Shown piece after piece: positions 25,705 through 33,732 of a stretch of DNA of 64,000 nt. The notes under the pieces were generated by a model that was not told where the DNA came from, searched no databases, and saw nothing but the letters and a program-made list of their open reading frames with translations. The stretch is taken from NCBI RefSeq assembly GCF_008041935.1, contig NZ_VKAC01000010.1, forward strand, positions 124,001 to 188,000, given 5' to 3'. This DNA comes from Quadrisphaera setariae (GTDB taxonomy: Bacteria > Actinomycetota > Actinomycetes > Actinomycetales > Quadrisphaeraceae). Both the position numbers and the translations under genes were made by a program. The number at the start of each line of letters is the position of its first letter. Position 1 is the first letter of the stretch.

Positions 25705-26919
25705 ATGAGCGACGTCGACCACGCCCGCACCGCCGAGAAGGCGCGCACCGCGCCCGCACCGGACGACCCGCGCAAGCCCGACGACCCCACCGACCTCACC
25801 AAGCGGTCGTGGACGTACGTGCTGCGCAAGACGCTGCGCGAGTTCACCGGTGACGGCTGCCTCGACCTGGCGGCCGCGCTCGTCTACTACGCGGTGCTGG
25901 CGCTGTTCCCCGGGCTGGTGGCGATCATCTCGCTGGTGGGCGTGCTGGGGCAGGGGCCGCAGACCACCCAGACGCTGCTCGACGTCGTCGGCGGCTTCGC
26001 GCCCAAGACGGTCACCGACCAGCTGGGGAACGTGATCAACGACCTCCAGGCCAGCCAGGCGGCGGGCCTCGGGCTCGTGGTGGGCCTCCTGGGGGCGCTG
26101 TGGTCGGCCTCGGGCTACGTGGGCGCCTTCTCGCGCGCCATGAACCGCATCTACGGCATCACCGAGGGGCGCCCGTTCTGGAAGATGCGCCCGATGCAGC
26201 TCTTCGTCACCGTGGTGGCGGTCGTGCTGGTGGTGGCGGCGCTCATCATCCTCGTGGTCTCGGGGCCGGTGGCGGAGTCGATCGGGGACGTCATCGGCCT
26301 GGGCTCGGCTGCGCTGACGGTCTGGGGCGTCGCCAAGTGGCCGGTGCTGGCGCTCATCGTCGTCGTCGTCGTCGCGGTGCTGTACCAGATGACGCCCAAC
26401 ATCAAGCGGCCGAAGTGGACGTGGACGAGCGTCGGCGCCGTCGTCGCGATCCTGGTCTGGGCCCTGGCGTCGACGCTGTTCGGCATCTACGTCTCGGGCT
26501 TCAGCAACTACAACAAGACGTACGGCAGCTTCGCCGCAGTGATCATCTTCCTGCTGTGGCTGTGGATCACCAACCTCGCGCTGCTGTTCGGCGCCGAGCT
26601 CGACGCCGAGCTCGAGCGGGGCCGTGAGCTCCAAGCGGGCATCGAGGCCGAGGAGGACCTCCAGCTGCCGCCGCGCGACACCCGCAAGAGCGACAAGGCG
26701 GAGGCCAAGCACGAGCAGGACGTCGCCCTCGGCCGCCAGCTGCGGCTCGCCCACGGCGCTGAGCGAGACGACGACGAGCGCGGCGGCGCCTCGTCGGGCC
26801 GCAGCCCGGGGGGTGGCTCGCACGCCGCGGGCAGCGCCCACCCGGGTGGGGTCGCGGTGCCGGACCGGCAGGCCGAGCGCGACGCCGCGGTGCGCCGTGC
26901 GGGGGGCACCCCCGTCTGA
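25705..26919 (+). CDS. YihY/BrkB family inner-membrane protein
   Basis: The 404-residue protein has a polar N-terminus (1-35), six hydrophobic segments (about 50-310) with family features (ALVYYAVLALFPGLVAI, GALWSASGYVGAF, NIKRPKW) and LWLWITNLALLFGAELDAELER at the end of the membrane domain. A charged, Gly/Ser-rich cytoplasmic tail of about 90 residues follows. The family was once named ribonuclease BN by mistake and its members are of uncertain transport or envelope function. ATG start; monocistronic, ending in a strong hairpin. Confidence 0.9.
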   Translation: MSDVDHARTAEKARTAPAPDDPRKPDDPTDLTKRSWTYVLRKTLREFTGDGCLDLAAALVYYAVLALFPGLVAIISLVGVLGQGPQTTQTLLDVVGGFAPKTVTDQLGNVINDLQASQAAGLGLVVGLLGALWSASGYVGAFSRAMNRIYGITEGRPFWKMRPMQLFVTVVAVVLVVAALIILVVSGPVAESIGDVIGLGSAALTVWGVAKWPVLALIVVVVVAVLYQMTPNIKRPKWTWTSVGAVVAILVWALASTLFGIYVSGFSNYNKTYGSFAAVIIFLLWLWITNLALLFGAELDAELERGRELQAGIEAEEDLQLPPRDTRKSDKAEAKHEQDVALGRQLRLAHGAERDDDERGGASSGRSPGGGSHAAGSAHPGGVAVPDRQAERDAAVRRAGGTPV

Positions 26920-26932
26920 CCCGAGCTGTCCC

Positions 26933-26968
26933 GAGGTGGCCGTCCCGCTCTGGCGGGGCGGCCACCTC
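26933..26968 (+). terminator. Hairpin after YihY gene
   Basis: A 16-bp stem (26933-26948 and 26953-26968, one T-G wobble) with a 4-base loop starts 13 bases after the stop codon. It is followed by GTCGTT. Confidence 0.78.
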
Positions 26969-27031
26969 GTCGTTGCGAGACACGCCGCGGCGGTGCTGGC
27001 CTGTCGCCTCACGTTCCTCTAACTTCTCTCA

Positions 27032-27058
27032 AGTCACACGAGTCACACAAGTAGCAGC
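27032..27058 (+). promoter_or_regulatory. Tandem 9-bp repeats upstream of orphan gene
   Basis: AGTCACACG (27032-27040) and AGTCACACA (27041-27049) are followed by a degenerate third unit starting AGT (27050-27058). They lie about 75-100 bases before the ATG of the hypothetical gene. A -10-like TAACTT lies just upstream at 27020-27025. Head-to-tail repeats with 9-base phase suggest cooperative binding by a small DNA-binding protein, which I cannot name. Confidence 0.45.
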
Positions 27059-27133
27059 GATCACGTGAGCACCGCCCGTCACGCAGTCCCCGGCAGGTCC
27101 GGGGCCGGCCCGCCAGCCAGATCGGAGCCAGGA

Positions 27134-27604
27134 ATGTCCTCTGCCCCTGCTTCACCGGTGGTCGACCTCGACGTGTGGCGCGAGCGCGCACGCGTCGTCC
27201 GCGGCGCCGAGGCCCCGGCTGCCGCGGCGCCCGAAGAGGTGGCCCCCGCCGCTGCGAGCGGTGGCACCGGTTCTGTGCTCCGCATGCCCTCACCTGCGGG
27301 CCCCGGTCCTCTGAGCGTCTTCGGCCCCGTGATGGCCTTCGGCCTGGTGCGTCGCCCGGCCCCGGCCGGCGGGCTGCCCGTCCGCCCGCGCGCGGTGCAC
27401 GCGCCGCAGCTGGAGGCGCTGAGCGCCGACGGTGCCAGCGCTGACGGTGGCCCCGACGCCGCGAGACAGCCGGCCCCCGCCGGGCCGCCTGCTCTGCGCC
27501 TGCTGCCCGCCCTGTCCAGCGAGCACGGCACCACGTCCGCGCCGATGCCGCGGCTGCGCGCCGTGCTCGACAGCCGCGGCACCCCCCGGGGTCCCCGCCG
27601 CTGA
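27134..27604 (+). CDS. Hypothetical Ala/Pro-rich protein
   Basis: A 156-residue soluble protein of unknown function. It opens with an amphipathic acidic/basic stretch (VVDLDVWRERARVVRG, residues 8-23), then Ala/Pro-rich sequence, a short hydrophobic core (LSVFGPVMAFGLVRRP, about 65-80) and a Pro/Ala tail with basic end. ATG 27134 is preceded by GGAGCCAGGA; an in-frame start at 27065 lacks such a site. Codon third positions are strongly G/C, arguing that it is real. It stands alone between two hairpins, with unusual tandem repeats in its leader. No family recognised. Confidence 0.6.
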   Translation: MSSAPASPVVDLDVWRERARVVRGAEAPAAAAPEEVAPAAASGGTGSVLRMPSPAGPGPLSVFGPVMAFGLVRRPAPAGGLPVRPRAVHAPQLEALSADGASADGGPDAARQPAPAGPPALRLLPALSSEHGTTSAPMPRLRAVLDSRGTPRGPRR

Positions 27605-27629
27605 GACCACCACCACCGACCCACCCGCA

Positions 27630-27658
27630 CGACCCAGCTCGACCCAGCTCGACCCAGC
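27630..27658. repeat. Tandem CGACCCAGCT repeat
   Basis: Nearly three head-to-tail copies of a 10-base unit lie just after the hypothetical gene and before its terminator hairpin. No function is evident. Confidence 0.5.
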
Positions 27659-27668
27659 ACCGCGCAGC

Positions 27669-27699
27669 AGGCCGGGCCCCGGACACCGGGGTCCGGCCT
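27669..27699 (+). terminator. Hairpin after orphan gene
   Basis: A 14-bp stem (27669-27682 and 27686-27699, one G-T wobble) and a 3-base loop lie 64 bases after the stop of the hypothetical gene. Confidence 0.68.
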
Positions 27700-27861
27700 G
27701 GCTGCGTCACGGCGGCGCATCTGGGCCCGGCGCTGCGCGGAGCGGCCCGCGTGCCCCAGACTGCTCCCAGGGTCCGGGCTCGCAGCGGCCGGACTCCGGA
27801 CGCTCCAGGACGGGGCGGCCTGGGGCACCGCGGTCGCGCGAGCCGACGAGCGGGAGGTCCT

Positions 27862-30456
27862 GTGGAAGGTGGTCGAGCCGCTGCCTGGGCCGAGCGCTCC
27901 GGCGAACCGGCCGTCGGCGAGGGCCCTGGCCCCGCCGCGAGCGCGGGTGGACGAGGCGGCGTCCTGCCGCCGCCCGGCACGACGGGGCTGGACCGTCTGG
28001 CGGACCTCGCGGCCCGGCTGGTCGGGGCGCCGTGGGCGCAGGTCTCCCTCGTGCACGACGACGTGCACGAGGTGGTGGCCTCCGCGGCGACGCCCACAGG
28101 CTTCGCGCCCCGGCGCGAGGACCGCGCGCAGGACACGCTGTGCGAGCTCGTCGTGCTCGACGACCGGGTCGTGGTGGTGGAGGACGCCGTCAGCGACCCC
28201 CGCACCGCCGAGCGCCCCGGGGTCCTCGCCGGGGTGGTGGGCGCCTACCTCGGCGTGCCGCTGGTCCACGAGGGCCGCACCAGCGGCGTGCTGTGCGCGT
28301 ACGGCCCGGAGCCGCGCCGCTGGGAGCAGCACCAGGTCGACGCGCTCGTGCACCTCGCCGCCAGCGCCGCCGCCGAGCTCGACCTGGAGCGCATCGCCCG
28401 CGACGTCGAGCGCAGCCGCCTGCGGGTCCAGCTCGCCGTGGACGCCGCCGGCGTGGGCAGCTGGGACTGGGACCTCGCCACGGGCGCCCTGGAGTGGGAC
28501 GACCGGCTGCTCGAGCTCTTCGGGGTTGACCGCGACTCCTTCGGCGGGACCATCGAGGCCTTCAGCTCCTACCTCCACGCCGACGACCGCGACCGCGTCT
28601 CGGCGGCGCTGCGCCACTCGATCGACACGTGCGGGGACTTCCACGCCGAGTACCGGGTGGTGCGCCCCTGCGGCGAGGTCCGGTGGGTCCAGGCGCGCGG
28701 CCGCACCCTGTGCGACCAGGAGGGCCGCGCCGTCCGCGTGGTCGGCGCCGCCTACGACACCACCGACGTCCACGAGGGCGAGGCCCGGGTGGCCCGGGTC
28801 CTGGAGAGCATGTCGGCGGCGTTCTACAGCCTCGACACGTCCTTCCGCTTCACCTACGTCAACGCCGAGGCCGAGCGCCTCCTCGGCCGGTCCCGCACCG
28901 AGCTGCTGGGCGGGTCGGTCTGGGAGCTGTTCCCCGGCACCGTGGACAGCGGGTTCGAGCGCCACTACCGGGGCGCGCTGGCCAGCGGGCAGCCCTCCTC
29001 CTTCGAGGAGCACTACCCGCCGCCCCTGGACGGCTGGTACGAGGTGCGCGTGTGGCCCGTGCCCGACGGGCTGTCCGTGTACTTCCTGGAGATCACCGAG
29101 CGCCGCCGCGCCCAGCAGCGCGCCGACGCGTCCGCCGCCCGCCTGGAGCTGCTCGCCCGCACCACCGAGCAGCTCACGGAGGTGCTCGACGGGCGCACCG
29201 CCGTCGCCCGGCTCGCGACGCTCGTGGTGCCCGCGCTCGCCGACTGGTCCGTGGTCTCGCTCCTGGAGGACGACGGCGGCCTGCGCGACGTCGGCTGGGC
29301 CCACCGCGACCCCGCCCGGCTCGGGCTGGTCGAGCGCTACGCCGACCGGCGCTCCCGCGGCCTGCGCGACAGCTCACCGCTGCTGCGCGCCCTGGCCACC
29401 GGTGAGGCGCAGCTGGTCCCCTCCGACGCCGTCACCGCGGTCCGGGAGGCGCTCGGGGACGAGGAGGCCCGGCACCTGGTCGGCGAGCTCGCGCCGGAGG
29501 CGCTCTGCGTGCTGCCCCTGACCGCCCACGGCCGCACGCTCGGAGCGCTGTCGCTGTTCTGGGGGAGCGAGCGCGGCGGACCCGGCGTCGACGACCTCGC
29601 CACGGCCCGCGAGGTCGCGTCGCGGGCGGGCACGGCGCTGGAGAACGCCCGCCTCTACGAGCGCCAGCGCGACCTCGCCGAGGAGCTGCAGCGCAGCCTG
29701 CTCACCGCGCCGCCAGAGCCGGACCACCTCGAGGTGGCGGTCCGCTACCTGCCGGCCGGCGTGGCCGCCCAGGTGGGCGGCGACTGGTACGACGCGTTCC
29801 TGCAGCCGGACGGCGCCACCGTCGTCGTCATCGGTGACGTGGTCGGGCACGACTCCGCGGCGGCGGCCGCCATGGGCCAGCTGCGCGGGCTGCTGCGCGG
29901 CATCGCCTACACCACGGGCGCGGGGCCCGCCGAGGTGCTGGAGCGCCTCGACGCCGCCATCCCCGGCCTGCTCATGTCCACCACGGCCACCGCGGCCGTG
30001 CTGCGCCTGGAGCAGGGTGGCTCCGAGCGCGCTGACCGGACGACGGCCCTGCGCTGGTCCAGCGCCGGCCACCCGCCGCCGTTCGTGCTGCACCCCGACG
30101 GCTCGGTGGTCGCCCTCGAGGTCGACGACCCCGACCTGCTGCTCGGCATCGACCCCTCGGTCGTGCGGCAGGAGCGGGTGGAGGTCGTCCGTCGCGGGTG
30201 CACGGTGCTCCTCTACTCCGACGGGCTGGTGGAGCGCCGGGGGCAGTCGCTCGACGTGGGGCTGGAGCGGCTGCGCCGGCTGCTCGCCGAGCGCGGCCAC
30301 CTGCCCCTGCAGGAGCTCTGCGACCAGCTGCTGAGCGAGCTCGTCAGCACCCGGCCGGAGGACGACGTCGCACTGGTCGCGGTGCGCCTGCACCCCGAGG
30401 ACCAGCCGCGACCCGCCGAGGCCGGCCCCCGCGTGGTCCCGCCCGGGCTCGGCTGA
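27862..30456 (+). CDS. Multi-sensor SpoIIE-type PP2C phosphatase (GAF-PAS-PAS-GAF-PP2C)
   Basis: The 864-residue cytoplasmic protein has GAF (about 42-180), PAS (about 195-305; SWDWDLATGALEWDDRLLELFG), a second PAS (about 310-420), GAF (about 435-605) and a PP2C/SpoIIE phosphatase (about 620-850). Phosphatase metal ligands are present (GGDWYDAF, GDVVGHD, PEDDVALVAV). Such proteins dephosphorylate anti-sigma-antagonist proteins in response to small molecules or redox state. GTG 27862 is chosen because GGGAGG lies four bases upstream; the frame extends further but without recognisable sequence. The SigF-like gene 1.8 kb downstream is a possible beneficiary. Unlike the phosphatase at 1.2 kb, neither PAS has the LOV cysteine motif. 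Confidence 0.9.
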   Translation: MEGGRAAAWAERSGEPAVGEGPGPAASAGGRGGVLPPPGTTGLDRLADLAARLVGAPWAQVSLVHDDVHEVVASAATPTGFAPRREDRAQDTLCELVVLDDRVVVVEDAVSDPRTAERPGVLAGVVGAYLGVPLVHEGRTSGVLCAYGPEPRRWEQHQVDALVHLAASAAAELDLERIARDVERSRLRVQLAVDAAGVGSWDWDLATGALEWDDRLLELFGVDRDSFGGTIEAFSSYLHADDRDRVSAALRHSIDTCGDFHAEYRVVRPCGEVRWVQARGRTLCDQEGRAVRVVGAAYDTTDVHEGEARVARVLESMSAAFYSLDTSFRFTYVNAEAERLLGRSRTELLGGSVWELFPGTVDSGFERHYRGALASGQPSSFEEHYPPPLDGWYEVRVWPVPDGLSVYFLEITERRRAQQRADASAARLELLARTTEQLTEVLDGRTAVARLATLVVPALADWSVVSLLEDDGGLRDVGWAHRDPARLGLVERYADRRSRGLRDSSPLLRALATGEAQLVPSDAVTAVREALGDEEARHLVGELAPEALCVLPLTAHGRTLGALSLFWGSERGGPGVDDLATAREVASRAGTALENARLYERQRDLAEELQRSLLTAPPEPDHLEVAVRYLPAGVAAQVGGDWYDAFLQPDGATVVVIGDVVGHDSAAAAAMGQLRGLLRGIAYTTGAGPAEVLERLDAAIPGLLMSTTATAAVLRLEQGGSERADRTTALRWSSAGHPPPFVLHPDGSVVALEVDDPDLLLGIDPSVVRQERVEVVRRGCTVLLYSDGLVERRGQSLDVGLERLRRLLAERGHLPLQELCDQLLSELVSTRPEDDVALVAVRLHPEDQPRPAEAGPRVVPPGLG

Positions 30457-30489
30457 GCCCAGGTCGTCCGGCCGAGCGCCCGACCGGCC

Positions 30490-31428
30490 TCAGGCGGCGG
30501 AGGAGGCCCCCAGCCGCAGCACCACCCGGAACAGCGAGCGGGGGTCCTGCAGCTGCGCGGGCCGCGCCAGCGCAGCACGCGGCACCACGTCGACCCAGCG
30601 CACCGCGCGCCGGTGGGGCACGAGCGCCGAGCTGCCGGCGAACGAGTACTCCCCGGTGACCTCCCCCAGGAGCAGGGAGCGTCCCTCCTGGACGGGGACC
30701 GCCACCTCGTCGCCGACGGCGACCTCGCCCACCAGCGCCTCCAGCTGGCGCAGCGCCTTGCCCGGGCGCCGCTTCACGCCGGTCTCCTGCGCGCGCTCGG
30801 CGAGCAGCGCGCGCAGGCCACCCGGTCCAGCTGCGGGCGCCAGGTCCGCCGGCACGTCGATGCCGCTGCTCGTGTCCAGGCCCACCACACCGCGGTCCAC
30901 CAGGACGCCGAGGGTGGTGGGGTCGGCGGCACGCACCACCCACAACGCCCGCCCGGGGACGGCGGGGCGCTCGGGCACGTCGTCGGAGCCCGGCCACACG
31001 TACTCGAGGTCGGGCGCGAGGCCGGCCTCGAAGCGGGGGCCGTAGTGGTCGGCGTCCTTGCGCAGCAGGTTGGAGCGGTGCGACCGGTGCAGCGCGGCGT
31101 CGCCCAGCCAGGACGGCAGCTGGCCGGAGGCAGCCATCTGCTCCTGGGTGGTGCTGGCCGCCTCGGGGGCGAACTCGGCGATGAGCGCCGCGGTGGAGTC
31201 GGCGTGGCCGCGTCCGGTCCACTCCTGCACGCAGTCCAGCCCGTAGCGCACCAGCGCGGGGGTGCGCCCCCGCCACATGGCCACCACCGGGTGGCTGCTC
31301 CACCCGTACTCGGGCAGCTCCAGCGCCCGGAGCACCTGCAGCACCTCGACGCGCTGCTTGCCCAGGCGCGGCCCGTCCAGCACCGCGGCGCTGCCGGCGA
31401 AGCCCGGGAAGGGCAGGAAGGTCTGCAC
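30490..31428 (-). CDS. MSMEG_6728-type protein: pyrimidine-dimer-glycosylase-like domain plus PUA-like domain
   Basis: The 312-residue protein starts MQTFLPFPGF and has a domain resembling the pyrimidine-dimer DNA glycosylase (Pyr_excise) fold (about 1-145; LDGPRLGKQRVEVLQVL, then HPVVAMWRG). The C-terminal part (about 155-312) reads WVVRAADPTTLGVLVDRGVVGLD, then GDEVAVPVQEGRSLLLGEVTGEY. This is the pattern of PUA/EVE-like N-terminal modules found in Mrr-type restriction proteins. The combination suggests recognition and handling of damaged or modified bases. GTG start. It lies upstream on the opposite strand to the PP2C gene. A 12-bp tandem repeat lies 20 bases before the start. Enzyme activity is inference. 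Confidence 0.68.
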   Translation of the reverse strand: MQTFLPFPGFAGSAAVLDGPRLGKQRVEVLQVLRALELPEYGWSSHPVVAMWRGRTPALVRYGLDCVQEWTGRGHADSTAALIAEFAPEAASTTQEQMAASGQLPSWLGDAALHRSHRSNLLRKDADHYGPRFEAGLAPDLEYVWPGSDDVPERPAVPGRALWVVRAADPTTLGVLVDRGVVGLDTSSGIDVPADLAPAAGPGGLRALLAERAQETGVKRRPGKALRQLEALVGEVAVGDEVAVPVQEGRSLLLGEVTGEYSFAGSSALVPHRRAVRWVDVVPRAALARPAQLQDPRSLFRVVLRLGASSAA

Positions 31429-31447
31429 GCCGGATCGGTCCTCGCTG

Positions 31448-31483
31448 CTGGTGGTGGTGCCGGTGGTGGTGCCGGTGGTGGTG
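31448..31483. repeat. Three-copy 12-bp tandem repeat in leader
   Basis: CTGGTGGTGGTG is followed by two exact copies of CCGGTGGTGGTG. It lies 20 bases upstream of the minus-strand gene start at 31428. Such GGT-rich arrays can slip during replication and would change leader spacing. Confidence 0.7.
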
Positions 31484-31539
31484 CTGGGAGCGCTGACCGC
31501 GGCACCGGTGCTACCACCGGCGCCGCTGCCGCGCGGGCG

Positions 31540-31788
31540 CTACTGCGCCGGGTGCCCCTCGGGCTCGGCCTCGGCCGGCTCGGACAGGCGGCCCGTCGCG
31601 TCCACCACCTGACCGGTCTCGTCGGCGTCGCCGGAGACCACGCGCACCTCGTCCGGCACGGAGTTGACGCCCATCGCCGCGGCGATGTCGGCCTCGGTGA
31701 CCTCCGGCAGGCCGGCGGTGGGGTCGTCGTCGGTGCCGGTGCCCAGGGGGGTGGCGGCGTCGGTGCTCGTGCGGTCCTGCTGGCTCAT
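31540..31788 (-). CDS. Small acidic hypothetical protein (82 residues)
   Basis: A small, acidic, probably largely disordered protein. Thr/Asp-rich start, a short helix-forming core (LPEVTEADIAAAMGVNSVPDEVRVV, about 28-52 within which EADIAAAMG is notable), then an Asp/Glu/Pro-rich tail. Its ATG overlaps the stop of the 96-residue gene by one base (TGATG), so the two are translationally coupled. Together they are divergent from a sigma-factor gene. No family recognised. Small size, acidity and the position next to an orphan sigma factor would suit a regulatory partner, but that is speculation. Confidence 0.65.
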   Translation of the reverse strand: MSQQDRTSTDAATPLGTGTDDDPTAGLPEVTEADIAAAMGVNSVPDEVRVVSGDADETGQVVDATGRLSEPAEAEPEGHPAQ

Positions 31789-32078
31789 CAGCTCTCCTCG
31801 CGGGTCTTCTCGTGGGCGTTGCCGGCGGTCTCCTCGAGCGGCGCGTCGACGCCCAGCTCGCGGTCCACCACCACGTGGCGGCCCTGGCTCACCTCGGCGG
31901 CGGTGTCGTCGACCCACTTCTGGGGCTGCTCGGGGAAGCCGCGCTCCTCGATCCGCCGCGAGAGCGCCTCGCGCACCACGTCCAGGTCGCCCCCGGCGTG
32001 GTCGGCGTGGACCTCGGAGACGATCTGCTGCAGCAGCACCTGGCGGTCGTGCTGGGCCTCGGGGGCGGGTTCCGGCAT
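31788..32078 (-). CDS. Small helical hypothetical protein (96 residues)
   Basis: A soluble, charged protein with predicted helices (DRQVLLQQIVSEVHADH and LDVVREALSRRIEERG, about 11-50; WVDDTAAEVSQGRHVVV, about 55-71). The repeated helix-Asp/Glu pattern resembles a small dimeric helical domain. I do not recognise a named family. It is the first gene of a coupled pair (TGATG overlap with the 82-residue gene) divergent from the sigma-factor gene 202 bases away. The shared intergenic region has a 10-base direct repeat. No obvious ribosome site beyond a purine-poor leader. Confidence 0.65.
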   Translation of the reverse strand: MPEPAPEAQHDRQVLLQQIVSEVHADHAGGDLDVVREALSRRIEERGFPEQPQKWVDDTAAEVSQGRHVVVDRELGVDAPLEETAGNAHEKTREES

Positions 32079-32109
32079 GTGCCCTGCCTACCACCGGCGA
32101 GGGGTGCCG

Positions 32110-32133
32110 ACCACTCCTGTTGAACCACTCCTG
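32110..32133. promoter_or_regulatory. Direct repeats between sigma-factor gene and small-gene pair
   Basis: ACCACTCCTG occurs at 32110-32119 and 32124-32133, 14 bases apart, in the divergent promoter region. It is close to the 96-residue gene (32 bases upstream of its start) and about 150 bases before the sigma gene. A regulator of either unit could bind here. Confidence 0.4.
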
Positions 32134-32280
32134 GCTCGGCTTGCCGGGGGTGCGGGGCGGTGCTGTGCTGGACCGCGTCCCGGGGCCCGAGACCGCTGGC
32201 CCTCCGGGCCACCGCCCTCCGGTCGGTCCCTGGGCGACCGCGCCCGTGCGGCGAACGACGCGAGAGCACAGGAGCCTTCG

Positions 32281-33093
32281 ATGACCGCGTCCGTCGACGC
32301 CCCCGCGGCCCGCCCGGAGGGAGCGGGCAGCGCCCGCGAGCAGGCCACCGAGGACCTCCTGCTCCGCGCCTCCACAGCTGGCCCCGCAGAACGCGCCCGC
32401 CTGCTCGACGAGGTCGTCGTCCTCAACCTCCCCGTGGCCCGCGCCCTCGCGGCGCGCTTCCGCGACCGCGGTGAGCTGCAGGACGACCTCGTGCAGGTCG
32501 CCTCCCTGGCGCTGGTCAAGGCCGCCCAGGGCTACCAGCCCGGCAAGGGGCGCGGGTTCCTGCCCTACGCCGTGCCCACCATCACCGGTGAGCTGCGCCG
32601 CCACTTCCGCGACCGGCAGTGGGGCGTGAGGCCCCCGCGCCGGCTCCAGGAGCTGCGGCTGTCACTGGGCGCCGCCGCCGCCGAGCTCACCCAGAAGATC
32701 GGGCGCGCGCCCACCGTCCCCCAGCTCGCCGAGCACCTCGGGGTGGACCAGGAGGAGGTCATCGAGGCCCTGGCCGCCGCGCAGGACTACCACCTGGCCT
32801 CCCTGGACGCCCCCATGGACGGCGAGGCCGACGGCACGCCGCTCGGCGCCACCCTCGGGGGTGACGACGGAGCCATCGACAGGCTGGTCGACCACGTCAG
32901 CGTGGCCCCGCTGCTCGCGTCCCTGCCCGAGCGGGACCGCAGGATCCTGTCGCTGCGGTTCTTCCGCGGGTGGACGCAGAGCCAGATCGCCGCGGACATC
33001 GGGGTCACCCAGATGCAGGTCTCCCGGCTCCTCGCCCGCACCCTTGAGCGGCTGCGCACCCAGCTCGAGGACGCCGAGGCCGAGGCCGCCTGA
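32281..33093 (+). CDS. RNA polymerase sigma factor, SigB/SigF family
   Basis: The 270-residue group 3 sigma factor has region 2 (about 40-115; DDLVQVASLALVKAAQGYQPGKG-type core and VPTITGELRRHFRD), region 3 (about 120-175; RAPTVPQLAEHLGV) and region 4 (about 210-262; LPERDRRILSLRFFRGWTQSQIA). In relatives it directs stress or sporulation genes and is held by an RsbW/UsfX-type anti-sigma factor. No such gene lies beside it here, so it is an orphan locus. ATG 32281. The stop is three bases from the convergent upp stop. Two PP2C phosphatases in the window could act in its partner-switch. Confidence 0.92.
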   Translation: MTASVDAPAARPEGAGSAREQATEDLLLRASTAGPAERARLLDEVVVLNLPVARALAARFRDRGELQDDLVQVASLALVKAAQGYQPGKGRGFLPYAVPTITGELRRHFRDRQWGVRPPRRLQELRLSLGAAAAELTQKIGRAPTVPQLAEHLGVDQEEVIEALAAAQDYHLASLDAPMDGEADGTPLGATLGGDDGAIDRLVDHVSVAPLLASLPERDRRILSLRFFRGWTQSQIAADIGVTQMQVSRLLARTLERLRTQLEDAEAEAA

Positions 33094-33096
33094 GCG

Positions 33097-33732
33097 TCAG
33101 ACCACCCCGTAGAGCCTGTCTCCTGCGTCGCCGAGGCCCGGCACGATGTAGCCGTTCTCGTCCAGGCGCTCGTCCACGGCCGCTGTCACCACGGTGATGG
33201 GGGCGTCCGCCCCGAAGGACGACGTCACCACGTCCAGTCCCTCCGGCGCCGCCAGCAGGCACACCGCCGTGACGTCCGTGGCCCCGATCTCGAACAGGTA
33301 GCGGATCGCCGCGACCAGCGTGCCGCCGGTGGCGAGCATCGGGTCGAGCACGTAGCACTGCCGGCCCGACAGGTCGTCGGGGAGGCGGTGCGCGTAGGTG
33401 CTGGCCTGCAGCGTCTCCTCGTCGCGGACCATGCCGAGGAAGCCCACCTCGGCGGTGGGCAGCAGGCGGGTCATCCCGTCGAGCATGCCCAGCCCTGCGC
33501 GCAGGATCGGCACCACGAGCGGCTTGGGGCTGGCCAGCTTGACCCCCGTGGTGGTCGCCACGGGGGTGGAGATCTCCTGCGGCTCCACCCGCGCGCCGCG
33601 CGTCGCCTCGTAGGCGAGCAGGGTGACCAGCTCGTCCGCGAGGCGCCGGAACGTCGGCGACTCCGTCTTGGCGTCCCGCAGGACGGTCAGCTTGTGGGCC
33701 ACCAGGGGGTGGTCGACGACCTGCACGCGCAC
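33097..33732 (-). CDS. upp: Uracil phosphoribosyltransferase
   Basis: The 211-residue cytoplasmic salvage enzyme converts uracil and PRPP to UMP and pyrophosphate. Family features are clear: an early flexible-loop strand ([14 protein letters not shown], about 72-85), PRPP-binding [11 protein letters not shown] (about 127-137) and the uracil-binding C-terminal [17 protein letters not shown]. Length matches the family. GTG start. It converges on the sigma gene with three bases between stop codons, and is divergent from the tRNA-deaminase-associated gene, an arrangement common in actinomycetes. Confidence 0.96.
   Translation of the reverse strand: MRVQVVDHPLVAHKLTVLRDAKTESPTFRRLADELVTLLAYEATRGARVEPQEISTPVATTTGVKLASPKPLVVPILRAGLGMLDGMTRLLPTAEVGFLGMVRDEETLQASTYAHRLPDDLSGRQCYVLDPMLATGGTLVAAIRYLFEIGATDVTAVCLLAAPEGLDVVTSSFGADAPITVVTAAVDERLDENGYIVPGLGDAGDRLYGVV

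Noticed and set aside
27134-27604. Possible non-coding stretch or antisense gene in place of the orphan protein
   Set aside because: Codon third-position bias and a well-placed ribosome site favour the plus-strand frame, though moderately.
27079-29304. A 741-codon minus-strand frame opposite the PP2C gene
   Set aside because: His/Glu/Gly-rich antisense composition with no domain; the plus-strand GAF, PAS and PP2C domains are unmistakable.
31448-31483. Short repeats considered as a CRISPR-like array
   Set aside because: Units are contiguous 12-mers with no spacers and no cas genes in the window.
30613-33093. An 826-codon open frame running into the sigma-factor gene
   Set aside because: Only the part from ATG 32281 matches a sigma factor. 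The upstream part is antisense to the glycosylase-like gene and the small-gene pair and has shadow-type composition.
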